From Paenibacillaceae bacterium (lineage in GTDB: Bacteria; Bacillota; Bacilli; Paenibacillales; NBRC-103111), in the NCBI GenBank assembly GCA_029256185.1, contig JAQSYI010000064.1:1-34859 (forward strand): a stretch of 34,859 nucleotides of DNA, in the 5' to 3' direction. The notes beneath the pieces are model-generated. The model had not been told where the DNA came from. It did not search any database and saw only the letters and a program-made list of their open reading frames with translations. Positions 8,106-15,680 of the stretch are shown piece after piece (position 1 is the first letter of the stretch; every line of letters begins with the position of its first letter). The translations under genes and the position numbers were made by a program.

Positions 8106-9875
8106 TTAGAGGTTAATCCAGGGAACACTGTTCTTGGACTCGGGGGAGAATTCCTTTGCCTTGGGCCGTTCAGAGAGCGACTTCAGCAGTTGAACGTCGC
8201 CCTTCGCTTTCTGGGTTGTCTTGGCCGCCACGCTGGCTTTGCCGGCGGGCTTGCGTGAGGCAGCGGGCTTAGCGGAGCCTGCTTCCTTATTGTCCTGCTC
8301 TTCACTGCGGCCGATTACCGGCAGATCATTGGCTATTCCCGCACCATGGGGTGCTGCGTTAGGAGTCTGGAAGCCGGCAAACGCATAGGGACTCGCCTGG
8401 GGTGTTGCATATGTGGGAACTTCGTAGGCAGGCTGAGGCATGAAGCCATCCGCACAAGGATAAGGCTGCTGCCAAGGACCCGCGGAATGAACCATCCACG
8501 GAGCCGCCTGCTGCTGCTGGTCCCAGGGAGCCACGGGCGCCCCATATGGCATTACACCCGGATACGACGCGGCCGGCTGCACTTGATAAGGCATAGCATA
8601 CGGAAGATTGGGCGTCAGTCCCCCGCCGCAACCGCAATCAGGATAGCCGGGATTCATCCAGCCAGGCTGGACAGCGGCAGGGAAGGCATTGTTGCCCGCT
8701 GTATTTCCCGCTATATCCGCGGGCATGTTGTTGGCTGCATTGTATGCCCCCATCGGGCCCACATGATAAGGCCATGCCAACGGATCAGGGCAGAACTCTT
8801 GCTCTGCCTGCTGTACCGGCTGCAGATGGGCCATGGCCTCCGCTGCCGGTACAGGAATTTGCTGGAACGGATTTTGGGCGAAGGGCGAATAAGACGGGCC
8901 TTGCATCCCGGGGAAAACAGGGGCTTGCTGTTGGTATGGATAAGCGACATAAGGTGATTCGAATTGCGGCAGCGGCGGACATACCGGTTTTTTCACCGTT
9001 TGTGCAGCTTCCACAACAGGGAAAGCATTATTGGGCGATGCGGAAAAAGGAGATACAGCTGCAGGATGCTCAGGTTTCTTGGCCTCTTGGATAGCCTGAA
9101 CCAACGGAAACGGATTCGCCTGCTCCGGCTTCTTCGCCTCCTGCGCGGCTTGAACCAACGGCTGCACGTTTGCCTGCTCGGGCTTCTTTGCTTCCTGGGC
9201 AGCCTGAACCAAAGGCTGCACATTTGCCTGCTCCGGCTTCTTGGCAGCAGGCTTCTCAGCGGTTGGGGCTGCCGGTTTCTCGGCAGGCTTCTCTGCAGGC
9301 TTAATTGGCTTCTCCGCAACGGGAGCAACCGGTTTTTCTTCCACCTTGGCCGGCTCCTGCACAGGCTTCGTCTCGGCCTTGGGCGGCGGATTCTCTGCTT
9401 TAGGGGCTGTATTGGCTTTGCTTCCCGTTTCTGTTTTTATTCCTGTGTCCGCCTTGGTGCCTGTATTGGCTTTGGCACCCGTATTGGCCTTAGCGCCGGA
9501 CCAGCCGGAATTGGTGGTGTGCAGGTAACCTGTTTGACCGCTCACCTTGGGAATATAGATGGTATCCCCGGTCAGCAGAACACTGGGATTCTTCAGATGG
9601 GGATTGGCGTCGATCAATACCTTCAACGGCACATCCCATGCCTTGGACAGCTTCCACATCGTATCTCCCTGGGCTACAGTGTGTTTATGCTTGATCTCCA
9701 TCTGAGGCAACGGGGAAGGTGATGAAGATACGGGAATTTTCACCTTCATGCCAACATCAATGGCGTTGGGGTCGGCAATCTGGGGATTGGCAGCAATAAC
9801 CTGCTCCAGACTGACTCCGTATTTCTTGGCAATTTCGAAGAGCGAGTCGCCTTTCTTGACAATATGGATTTTCAA
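8106..9875 (-). CDS. safA: SafA-like spore coat morphogenetic protein with two LysM domains
   Basis: SafA-type proteins bind the spore cortex through LysM and organise inner coat proteins. The start is the TTG at 9875, seven bases after GGGAGGT, giving KIHIVKKGDSLFEIAKKYGVS as the first LysM (residues 1-45). A second LysM (about 60-107) begins HTVAQGDTMWKLSKAW. Then come a Lys/Thr/Gly repeat (KANTG-type), a Pro/Lys/Glu-rich section, three 18-residue repeats of the form KKPEQANVQPLVQAAQEA, and a long Pro/Tyr/Gln-rich tail with a CGCGGG patch. Only the LysM part is clearly homologous; the tail is typical low-complexity coat protein. It has its own sporulation-type promoter and is cut off from the ilvE operon by a terminator. 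It neighbours bofC. Confidence 0.83.
   Translation of the reverse strand: MKIHIVKKGDSLFEIAKKYGVSLEQVIAANPQIADPNAIDVGMKVKIPVSSSPSPLPQMEIKHKHTVAQGDTMWKLSKAWDVPLKVLIDANPHLKNPSVLLTGDTIYIPKVSGQTGYLHTTNSGWSGAKANTGAKANTGTKADTGIKTETGSKANTAPKAENPPPKAETKPVQEPAKVEEKPVAPVAEKPIKPAEKPAEKPAAPTAEKPAAKKPEQANVQPLVQAAQEAKKPEQANVQPLVQAAQEAKKPEQANPFPLVQAIQEAKKPEHPAAVSPFSASPNNAFPVVEAAQTVKKPVCPPLPQFESPYVAYPYQQQAPVFPGMQGPSYSPFAQNPFQQIPVPAAEAMAHLQPVQQAEQEFCPDPLAWPYHVGPMGAYNAANNMPADIAGNTAGNNAFPAAVQPGWMNPGYPDCGCGGGLTPNLPYAMPYQVQPAASYPGVMPYGAPVAPWDQQQQAAPWMVHSAGPWQQPYPCADGFMPQPAYEVPTYATPQASPYAFAGFQTPNAAPHGAGIANDLPVIGRSEEQDNKEAGSAKPAASRKPAGKASVAAKTTQKAKGDVQLLKSLSERPKAKEFSPESKNSVPWINL
9064..9225 (-). repeat. Three tandem 54-bp repeats inside safA
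   Basis: Three consecutive 54-bp units (about 9064-9117, 9118-9171, 9172-9225) each encode an 18-residue unit close to KKPEQANVQPLVQAAQEA. The leftmost DNA unit, which is last in the protein, has diverged most. A further partial unit follows at 9226. Confidence 0.8.
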
Positions 9876-9965
9876 ACCGATAACCTCCCACAATTATTTT
9901 TGCGCCGGGCCTCGAACCGGCCGTTCAACCGTTTGCGCACGTCCTTTTGTTAACAGGTTCCCTCC

Positions 9966-9993
9966 ATCGTATGCACAAGATAGGCGAATGACA
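9966..9993 (-). promoter_or_regulatory. Mother-cell sporulation-type promoter of safA
   Basis: The minus strand has CATACGAT (9966-9973), a close match to the SigE/SigK -10 element (CATACAAT / CATANNNT). A TGTCATT stretch (9987-9993) lies 13 bases upstream and is a weaker -35. In B. subtilis safA is transcribed in the mother cell, which agrees. Confidence 0.45.
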
Positions 9994-10014
9994 TAGTTGT
10001 AGTGTTCACAAGCG

Positions 10015-10053
10015 AAAAAAAACCCTCATTACACCATATGGTGATGAGGGTTT
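10015..10053 (-). terminator. Intrinsic terminator of the thrR-hom-thrB-pheA-ilvE operon
   Basis: On the minus strand AAACCCTCAT pairs with ATGAGGGTTT and is followed by a run of nine T. The loop itself contains the palindrome CACCATATGGTG (10032-10043). It lies about 35 bases past the ilvE stop. Confidence 0.9.
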
Positions 10054-10088
10054 GTCTTATAACGGGAAAAGCAGGGCTTGCGTTATTT

Positions 10089-10970
10089 CTATTCATACAC
10101 CTTAAAGCCGTCATGCTGTACAATATTCCGGAACTCCTTCAGGAGTCTGGTGGTAACAGGGCCAGCCTTGCCGGAGCCGATTGTCCGTCCGTCTACCTCG
10201 CGGACTGCGATAACTTCGGCCGCCGTCCCGGTGAAGAATACCTCGTCTGCCACATACACATCGTGGAGTGTGAACGGCTCCTCCTTCAGAGGAATGCCGT
10301 GCTCGGCACACAGCTCCATTATGGCCAGGCGGGTAATGCCTTCCAGAGCTCCGCAATAGGTCGGAGGCGTATAGACCACTCCCCGCTTGACAATAAAGAT
10401 ATTGTCGGAAGAGCCTTCAGCCACGAGACCCTGGGAATTCAGCATAATGGCTTCCCCCACTCCGGCCAGATTGGATTGAATCTTCACCAGAATGTTATTC
10501 AGATAATTCAGTGATTTGATCTTGGGATTAAGGGCATCGGGCAGATTGCGCCGCGGCGATACGGAAATGGTCTTCAGCCCGTTCACATAAGCTTCCTCAG
10601 GGTAAATCGCCAGCTGCTCTACAATGATAATCACCCAAGCCTTGGGGGAACGCCGCGGATCAAGTCCCAGGTCGCCGGGGCCGCGGGATACCACCAACCG
10701 GATATAGCCGTCCTTCAGCCCGTTCTTGCGGATGGTTTCTGCAAGAGCCTGCTCCATCTCCTCATAAGTAAGCGGGATGCTCAGCATAATCGACTTGGCC
10801 GAATCGTACAGGCGGTTCAGATGCTCTTTGCATTTGAAGATATTGCCGTTGTAAATGCGGATTCCCTCAAAGATGCCATCCCCGTACAGGAAACCATGAT
10901 CATATACAGAAACCTTGGCATCCTCCTTTGTAACATATTCACCGTTTAAATAAATCCACTGCTGCGCCAT
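10089..10970 (-). CDS. ilvE: Branched-chain-amino-acid aminotransferase
   Basis: This is a PLP enzyme of fold type IV that transfers the amino group between glutamate and the 2-oxo acids of Leu, Ile and Val. The 293-residue product is of normal length. It has the class IV signature (VYDHGFLYGDGIFEGIRIY, residues 20-38), the PLP lysine within LNPKIKSLNYLNNIL, and EGSSDNIFIV plus FFTGTAAEVIAV around the cofactor. The ATG at 10970 is chosen because AGGAGGT stands nine bases upstream. It is the last gene of the operon and is preceded by two tandem copies of a 65-bp module. A D-amino-acid aminotransferase is the main alternative, but length and motifs favour IlvE. Confidence 0.9.
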   Translation of the reverse strand: MAQQWIYLNGEYVTKEDAKVSVYDHGFLYGDGIFEGIRIYNGNIFKCKEHLNRLYDSAKSIMLSIPLTYEEMEQALAETIRKNGLKDGYIRLVVSRGPGDLGLDPRRSPKAWVIIIVEQLAIYPEEAYVNGLKTISVSPRRNLPDALNPKIKSLNYLNNILVKIQSNLAGVGEAIMLNSQGLVAEGSSDNIFIVKRGVVYTPPTYCGALEGITRLAIMELCAEHGIPLKEEPFTLHDVYVADEVFFTGTAAEVIAVREVDGRTIGSGKAGPVTTRLLKEFRNIVQHDGFKVYE

Positions 10971-10988
10971 TACGACTGAACCTCCTAA

Positions 10989-11118
10989 AAGTTTTGAGTT
11001 CATAAACCAAGCGAAGCGGTTGTAGCGAAAAACTTACTTCGTAAGCATCCGCTAAGTTTTGAGTTCATAAACCAAGCGAAGCGGTTGTAGCGAAAAACTT
11101 ACTTCGTAAGCATCCGCT
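10989..11118 (-). repeat. Two perfect tandem copies of a 65-bp intercistronic module
   Basis: Bases 10989-11053 and 11054-11118 are identical. The upstream unit, 11054-11118, covers the last codons and stop of pheA. The downstream unit (10989-11053) repeats that tail without being translated as PheA, and ends just before the TTTTAGGAGG ribosome site of ilvE. Each unit can pair ACGAAG with CTTCGC across a TTTTTCG-containing loop. Confidence 0.92.
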
Positions 11119-11986
11119 CATAGGGATAACACGGATATGATCCCAACACGCGAACCTGACAGCCAAGAGCTTCCACTTCTCCGAGAGCCGCCTGAAGCAG
11201 CACCGAGTCCGCCATGCCCTCCACATCGATATAAAAATAGTAATTGCCCAGCTTAAGCTTGGTTGGCCGGGATTCAATCTTCGTCAAATTAATGCGGCGC
11301 CAGGCAAAGGCAGACAGCACCTGGTGAAGCGCCCCCGGCATATCTTCGCGCAATGTGACCAATATGGTCGTCTTCCAATGATCCGACTGCCCCGCATTTA
11401 AGGCCTCGCGGCCAATGAGAACAAACCGGGTATAGTTATTGTGGTGATCCGTAATATTGTCAGCCAAAACCTGAAGCCCATACATGGAAGCCGCCAGACT
11501 GGTGCCGATGGCTGCCAGACCCTGGCCGGGATGATCGGAGACCATCTTCACCCCGTGGGCGGTGCTGCTCACATATTCGAATTCCACATCAGGCATGAAT
11601 GTATGCAGAAAATTCCGGCATTGGGCAATCGCCACGTCAATCGAAAGGATCTTCTTCACCATCGTATAATCGAAGCCGCCGCTGCCGTCTTGTTTCGTTA
11701 ACTCTGAGGCATGACCGATCAGGTTCTGGACGGAAGGGTATGTCCATTCCGCCTGGATCGGCTGGCTGTCCTCCTGCACCAGACAATCCACATGCATCCG
11801 CACCGAGCCTTCAATCGTATTCTCGATGGGCACGACGCCGTAGTCGATTTTTCCATTCGCCGCAGCGGTGAAGATATCGGCTACCAGCTTGTACGGGATA
11901 AACGCATGATGGTCCCCCCGGTAAAAAAATTTCGCGGCCTCATGGGAAACCGTTCCCTCGGGGCCCAAAAAACCGATGCGCTTCAC
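11099..11986 (-). CDS. pheA: Prephenate dehydratase
   Basis: This enzyme converts prephenate to phenylpyruvate, the committed step to phenylalanine, in the cytoplasm. The 295-residue monofunctional form begins at the GTG at 11986, behind GAGGAGAGGT. The catalytic domain starts KRIGFLGPEGTVSHEAA and has VVPIENTIEGSV and NNYTRFVLIG. The C-terminal ACT domain (TILVTLREDMPGALHQVLSAF...ESRPTK) carries the ESRP motif for phenylalanine feedback. In B. subtilis pheA follows the ACT-domain gene directly; here hom and thrB lie between them. Its last codons lie inside the first 65-bp module. Confidence 0.95.
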   Translation of the reverse strand: MKRIGFLGPEGTVSHEAAKFFYRGDHHAFIPYKLVADIFTAAANGKIDYGVVPIENTIEGSVRMHVDCLVQEDSQPIQAEWTYPSVQNLIGHASELTKQDGSGGFDYTMVKKILSIDVAIAQCRNFLHTFMPDVEFEYVSSTAHGVKMVSDHPGQGLAAIGTSLAASMYGLQVLADNITDHHNNYTRFVLIGREALNAGQSDHWKTTILVTLREDMPGALHQVLSAFAWRRINLTKIESRPTKLKLGNYYFYIDVEGMADSVLLQAALGEVEALGCQVRVLGSYPCYPYERMLTK

Positions 11987-12044
11987 TCCCGAACCTCTCC
12001 TCAATTGCGTATTTTGATAACTGTACCTGAAGCGGATTCCGGTG

Positions 12045-12983
12045 TCAATACTCAATTGCCTCAATCCGCGGCCCTGCTGTTTCGGGATGCAGCCAGAGAG
12101 TGTCCACTTCGATTCCAACCTTGGCGAAGGAGCTGTTCAGGAAAGCTTCAAGCTCATCCTTGCGGCCGCTCTCCCCATCCGTCAGGGCCAGCATAGTGGG
12201 CCCTGCCCCCGACAAAGCGATGCCCAAGGCGCCATGATCCGCAGCGTCCCGCAGGATCTCCGCCATCCCCGGCACAAGCGCCGAGCGGTAAGGCTGGTGC
12301 AGCGCATCCTTCATGGCATGCCGGATCATATCCAGACGTCCGGTGCAGAGGGCGGCGACCAGCAGATTGGAGTGCCCCACGTTGAAGACGGCATCCCCCA
12401 TAGGAACCTCCTTGGGAAGCACATGACGGGCCTTCTCCGTAGACAATTGGAAGCGGGGAATCGCCACCAGCACCTCCAGGCGCGGGTCCGGCTCCACCCT
12501 GATATATTCGGCTCTGGAGCCGTCCCAATAAGCAACCACCAGCCCCCCGAATAAGGAAGCTCCTACATTATCGGGATGCTTCTCAATGGCGCTGGCCAGT
12601 TGGAACAGCTCGCAGGCCGTTAACGGCGAGCCGATCAGGGCATTGGCAGCCACCAGGGCGGCCACAATAGCCGATGCGCTGCTGCCCAGTCCCCGGGTCA
12701 AGGGGATGCTGCTTTCCATGGAGATGGCCAACTCGGGAACCGACGCCCCGGCTTTCTCGAATACCTGTTGAGCCACCATGTACACAAGATTGGTCTTGTC
12801 GCAGGGAATGCCCTTGTCCGTAAGCTGCTCCCCGTGCAATTCAATAGTTGTGGTATCCTCGGCCCGCCGCATCTCGACTGTGGTATACAAGTCGAGAGCG
12901 AGTCCGAGGGAATCGAATCCGGGCCCCAGGTTGGCCGTACTGGCCGGCACCCGCACCCGGACACCCGCGTTGTACTCGCTCAT
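12045..12983 (-). CDS. thrB: Homoserine kinase
   Basis: This GHMP-family kinase phosphorylates homoserine for threonine synthesis. The 312-residue product has PASTANLGPGFDSLGLAL at the N-terminus, the ATP-binding RGLGSSASAIVAAL loop (about residue 92), and SGAGPTMLAL near the C-terminus. The ATG at 12983 lies behind AGGAG. It follows hom, separated by one copy of the 65-bp module, and precedes pheA by 58 bases. The partner thrC is not in this window, so threonine synthase must be encoded elsewhere. Confidence 0.95.
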   Translation of the reverse strand: MSEYNAGVRVRVPASTANLGPGFDSLGLALDLYTTVEMRRAEDTTTIELHGEQLTDKGIPCDKTNLVYMVAQQVFEKAGASVPELAISMESSIPLTRGLGSSASAIVAALVAANALIGSPLTACELFQLASAIEKHPDNVGASLFGGLVVAYWDGSRAEYIRVEPDPRLEVLVAIPRFQLSTEKARHVLPKEVPMGDAVFNVGHSNLLVAALCTGRLDMIRHAMKDALHQPYRSALVPGMAEILRDAADHGALGIALSGAGPTMLALTDGESGRKDELEAFLNSSFAKVGIEVDTLWLHPETAGPRIEAIEY

Positions 12984-13000
12984 GTCCGTTTCTCCTAAAA

Positions 13001-13065
13001 GTTTTGAGTTGTATTGCCTGCGAAGCTGCAATTACCGAAAAACTCGCTTCGTAAGCGCCAGCTTA
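13001..13065 (-). repeat. Third, diverged copy of the 65-bp intercistronic module (hom-thrB gap)
   Basis: It has exactly the same length as the two copies before ilvE. It shares GTTTTGAGTT at one end, CGAAAAAC in the middle and CTTCGTAAGC near the other end, while the intervening bases differ. It ends at the TTTTAGGAG ribosome site of thrB. The stem is kept (CGAAGC with GCTTCG). Confidence 0.85.
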
Positions 13066-13074
13066 GTTTTATTG

Positions 13075-14358
13075 TTAACCTTCCACCCGGTAGACGCTCT
13101 TAATCTGCTGAACCACATCAAGCTGCTCGAAAATCTTCAGCACCTGCTTCATCGCTGCGTAGTTGGCCAAGTGAGTAATAATAATAATTTCCGCCATGGG
13201 GTTGACCGGATTAGGCTGTTGGTTCACCGACTCCAGACTGACCTCATTTTCTGCAAACACCTGGGTTATTTTAGCCAGAACCCCCGCCTTATCAGCTACA
13301 TGGAGCAGCAGATAGAATTTGGAGGCAATCTGCTCATCGGTCTTCAGCTTCTTCTCCTTGTACGCAATAGCGGCAGTACGGCCGTTAACGCCCAAACGGT
13401 GGTTCTTCACCACAGCTACCAGATCCGACACAATGGAAGTGGCCGTGGGCAGCTCGCCGGCTCCCGGACCGTAGAACATGGTTTCACCGACAGATTCACC
13501 GTACACATAGACCGCATTGAACACTCCGTTGACCGAGGCCAGCGGATGGCTCCTCTTGACCATGGTGGGCTGCACGCTGACACTGATCTGGTCATTCAGG
13601 CTCTCGGCTATTCCCAGCAGCTTAACCTCATAACCGAGCTGCTTGCCGTAGGCGATGTCTTCCTTAGTTACTTGGCTGATCCCCTTGACGGATACATCCG
13701 ACAAAGAGACATTGGTTCGGAAGCCCAATGTAGCCAGAATCGTCATCTTCCGGGCTGCATCCAGCCCCTCCACATCAGAAGTGGGATTCGCTTCGGCATA
13801 GCCCAACTGCTGGGCCTCCTTCAGCACATCCCCATATGCTGCGCCTTCCTTGCTCATCTTGGTTAGAATATAGTTGGTTGTTCCGTTGACAATCCCCATA
13901 ATCTTGGTAATCCGGTCGGAGGAGAAGCCGTCAATCAGGGTGCGTATAATCGGAATCCCTCCGGCAACGCTGGCTTCATAGAATACGTCGCAGCCTTTGA
14001 CCGCCGCCTTGGCCATAATTTCCTGTCCGTGGAGTGCCATTAGATCCTTATTTGCAGTTACGATGTGCTTGCCGTGAGAAATAGCCTCCAGTATGTATCC
14101 TTTGGCCGGCTCTATTCCACCCATGACCTCAACGACTACATCAATATCGGGATTACCAATAATATCGGCGGGATTCATTGTCAGTTTCCCGCTGTCGATC
14201 ATAACAGAACGGGGCTTATCCACATCCTTGACCAGAATTTTCTCGATGCTGATTGCGAGGCCGGTCTGGCGCTGCAAATCCTCCTGGTGTCCTTCTACAA
14301 TGCGGACTACTCCCGTTCCTACCGTACCCAAACCTAGCAATCCTACTTTGATAGTCAT
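13075..14358 (-). CDS. hom: Homoserine dehydrogenase
   Basis: It reduces aspartate semialdehyde to homoserine with NAD(P)H, feeding threonine and methionine. The 427-residue product has the Rossmann GLLGLGTVGTGV at the N-terminus, the catalytic region NGTTNYILTKM and AEANPTSDVEGLDAARK, and a C-terminal ACT domain (FYLLLHVADKAGVLAKI) for feedback control. The ATG at 14358 is preceded by GGGAGGAG. It is the second gene of the operon, after the ACT-domain regulator. Confidence 0.96.
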   Translation of the reverse strand: MTIKVGLLGLGTVGTGVVRIVEGHQEDLQRQTGLAISIEKILVKDVDKPRSVMIDSGKLTMNPADIIGNPDIDVVVEVMGGIEPAKGYILEAISHGKHIVTANKDLMALHGQEIMAKAAVKGCDVFYEASVAGGIPIIRTLIDGFSSDRITKIMGIVNGTTNYILTKMSKEGAAYGDVLKEAQQLGYAEANPTSDVEGLDAARKMTILATLGFRTNVSLSDVSVKGISQVTKEDIAYGKQLGYEVKLLGIAESLNDQISVSVQPTMVKRSHPLASVNGVFNAVYVYGESVGETMFYGPGAGELPTATSIVSDLVAVVKNHRLGVNGRTAAIAYKEKKLKTDEQIASKFYLLLHVADKAGVLAKITQVFAENEVSLESVNQQPNPVNPMAEIIIITHLANYAAMKQVLKIFEQLDVVQQIKSVYRVEG

Positions 14359-14378
14359 AATACTCCTCCCGAGAATAA

Positions 14379-14392
14379 ACGCCTGACGGCGT
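14379..14392 (-). promoter_or_regulatory. Small stem-loop in the hom leader
   Basis: ACGCC and GGCGT pair around a 4-base loop and are followed on the minus strand by TTTATT, just ahead of the hom ribosome site. It could be a weak attenuator or a processing point. The 5-bp stem makes this uncertain. Confidence 0.3.
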
Positions 14393-14442
14393 CCTTGGCA
14401 GCGTTCGTTCGTCCATAGAACGGACAATCATTCACGCTTTTT

Positions 14443-14892
14443 CTAGCCCTGGCCCACAATTGCCACGCGCTTCACCCCGTCATGAATCCGGAGCGCATCC
14501 AGCAGCGCGACAAACTGTTCTCCCATCAGCGATGTATCCACGGATATGACCACATTGGCCATTCCCTGCAGCGGAATAGTCTGGTGAATGGTGAGCACGT
14601 TGCCTTCCAGACTGGCGATGAGCGCCAGCACCCTGGAGAGAATGCCCGACCGGTGCTCCAAATCCATGGAGATGGTAACAATCCTCTCCCGCTCCAGCTT
14701 GCTCAGCGGATAGATGCCATCCTTGTATTTGTAGAAGGCGCTGCGGCTCAAGCCGATCCGGTCCACCGCCTCGTGGATGGTTTTGGCATGTCCTTGCGCC
14801 AGCATTTCCTTAACCTGCATGGTCTTAACCAATGCTTCGGGCAAAATGTCTTGGCGCACTAAGTAGTAACGATCTGTCTTTGCTTCCGACAT
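14443..14892 (-). CDS. thrR: ACT-domain protein of the PheB/ThrR family (UPF0735), probable operon regulator
   Basis: The 149-residue product joins an N-terminal helix-turn-helix-like segment (TIHEAVDRIGLSRSAFYKYKDG, here around residues 38-59, shown in part) to a C-terminal ACT domain (MDLEHRSGILSRVLALIASLEGN). In B. subtilis the homologue was first named PheB and was later described as ThrR, a regulator of threonine biosynthesis genes. Here it heads the operon containing hom and thrB, so autoregulation by an amino acid is a reasonable inference. The ATG at 14892 has GGAGAGGA upstream. A strong SigA promoter flanked by an inverted repeat lies about 50 bases before it. The ligand is not known from the sequence. 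Confidence 0.85.
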   Translation of the reverse strand: MSEAKTDRYYLVRQDILPEALVKTMQVKEMLAQGHAKTIHEAVDRIGLSRSAFYKYKDGIYPLSKLERERIVTISMDLEHRSGILSRVLALIASLEGNVLTIHQTIPLQGMANVVISVDTSLMGEQFVALLDALRIHDGVKRVAIVGQG

Positions 14893-14930
14893 TCCGAATT
14901 TCGTCCTCTCCAAAGAGACTATTGTTTTCG

Positions 14931-14983
14931 TATTGTGGACATTATATCGGATGCCAAACGAACTGGCAATAGACATCACAATA
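14931..14983. promoter_or_regulatory. Inverted repeat flanking the operon promoter (candidate ThrR operator)
   Basis: TATTGTG (14931-14937) and CACAATA (14977-14983) lie just outside the -10 and -35 boxes, respectively. A second ATTGT is at 14921. The placement suits a repressor that loops or occludes the promoter. Assignment to ThrR is inference. Confidence 0.35.
14941..14969 (-). promoter_or_regulatory. SigA promoter of the thrR-hom-thrB-pheA-ilvE operon
   Basis: On the minus strand TTGCCA (14964-14969), 17 bases, then TATAAT (14941-14946). The 5' untranslated region would be about 40 bases, too short for a T-box. Confidence 0.85.
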
Positions 14984-15146
14984 TTGGAACAACTTCGCAG
15001 CCGATATTAAGCCCTCTCGTCATCATACCGAGAAAGCCTGACACAATCAAGACGGTAAAAGCGGGGAATGAAAGAATCACGGCTGCAGGCGGAGAGTATG
15101 ATACAATGAATGCCGGATGATTCTAATGAGCAGAGGTGTTATCACA

Positions 15147-15672
15147 ATGAAGCATTCGCTGCGGCTGATGTCAGTAGCGCTGTTGTGCCACGGGGACGAA
15201 CTGCTGATGATGAAGCGTTCCCCGCTCCGCACGTTATCGCCAGGCAAGTGGGCGGGGATAGGCGGACATCTGGAGCGAGATAGGGGATCCGGGCGCGGCC
15301 TGCCTAAGAGAAATATGGGAGGAAACTGGGCTCGGCCCGGATGATCTGGAGGATGGGCTGGAACTGCGGTATATCCTGCTGCGCTTGAATGGAACGGACT
15401 TGCGGCAGCAATTCGTCTACGTGGGGAGAACGCTCACGAAGACCGTCTCCCAGACAGACGAGGGCACGCTGCACTGGATTGCCCGCGACGAGATTCTTGA
15501 CCGGGATCTTCCCTATGTGTTCAGAAACCTGCTCGAGCATTGGCTGGCCGAGGGCTCCTCCGGGGGATTGTGGATGGGGACTGCCACACGAAGCGCAGAC
15601 GGGGAGGAGGAAGAGTCAGGAAGGGAACCCGGAATAATCTGGGTGTCAATAGTAGATCCTGGGCTTGCTTGA
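15147..15672 (+). pseudogene. NUDIX hydrolase, frameshifted in the NUDIX box
   Basis: NUDIX enzymes hydrolyse nucleoside diphosphate derivatives. The start is the ATG at 15147 with GAGGTG eight bases upstream, reading HSLRLMSVALLCHGDELLMMKR and then KWAGIGGHLE. At about 15275-15283 the frame breaks. The next frame continues EIGDPGAACLREIWEETGLG, then RYILLRL, FVYVGRT and DEGTLHWIARDEIL to the TGA at 15672. Loss of about five bases (or a net change of +1) after GGHLE removes the start of the GX5E part of the NUDIX box. So a catalytic motif is damaged and a functional product is unlikely unless this is a sequence error. It is one of only two plus-strand gene locations outside mobile debris, and it converges on the TrpD-like gene with an 8-base gap. 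Confidence 0.8.
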
Positions 15673-15680
15673 CTGCCCTT

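Noticed and set aside
8964..9722. Leucine/arginine-rich plus-strand frame of 252 codons
   Set aside because: It is the antisense of the Lys/Pro/Ala repeats in safA and has no ribosome site.
12778..13866. 362-codon plus-strand frame spanning thrB and hom
   Set aside because: It is antisense to two confidently identified genes and has no family resemblance.
14893..14940. T-box or other amino-acid riboswitch before thrR
   Set aside because: The promoter lies so close that the leader is only about 40 bases, too short for such an element.
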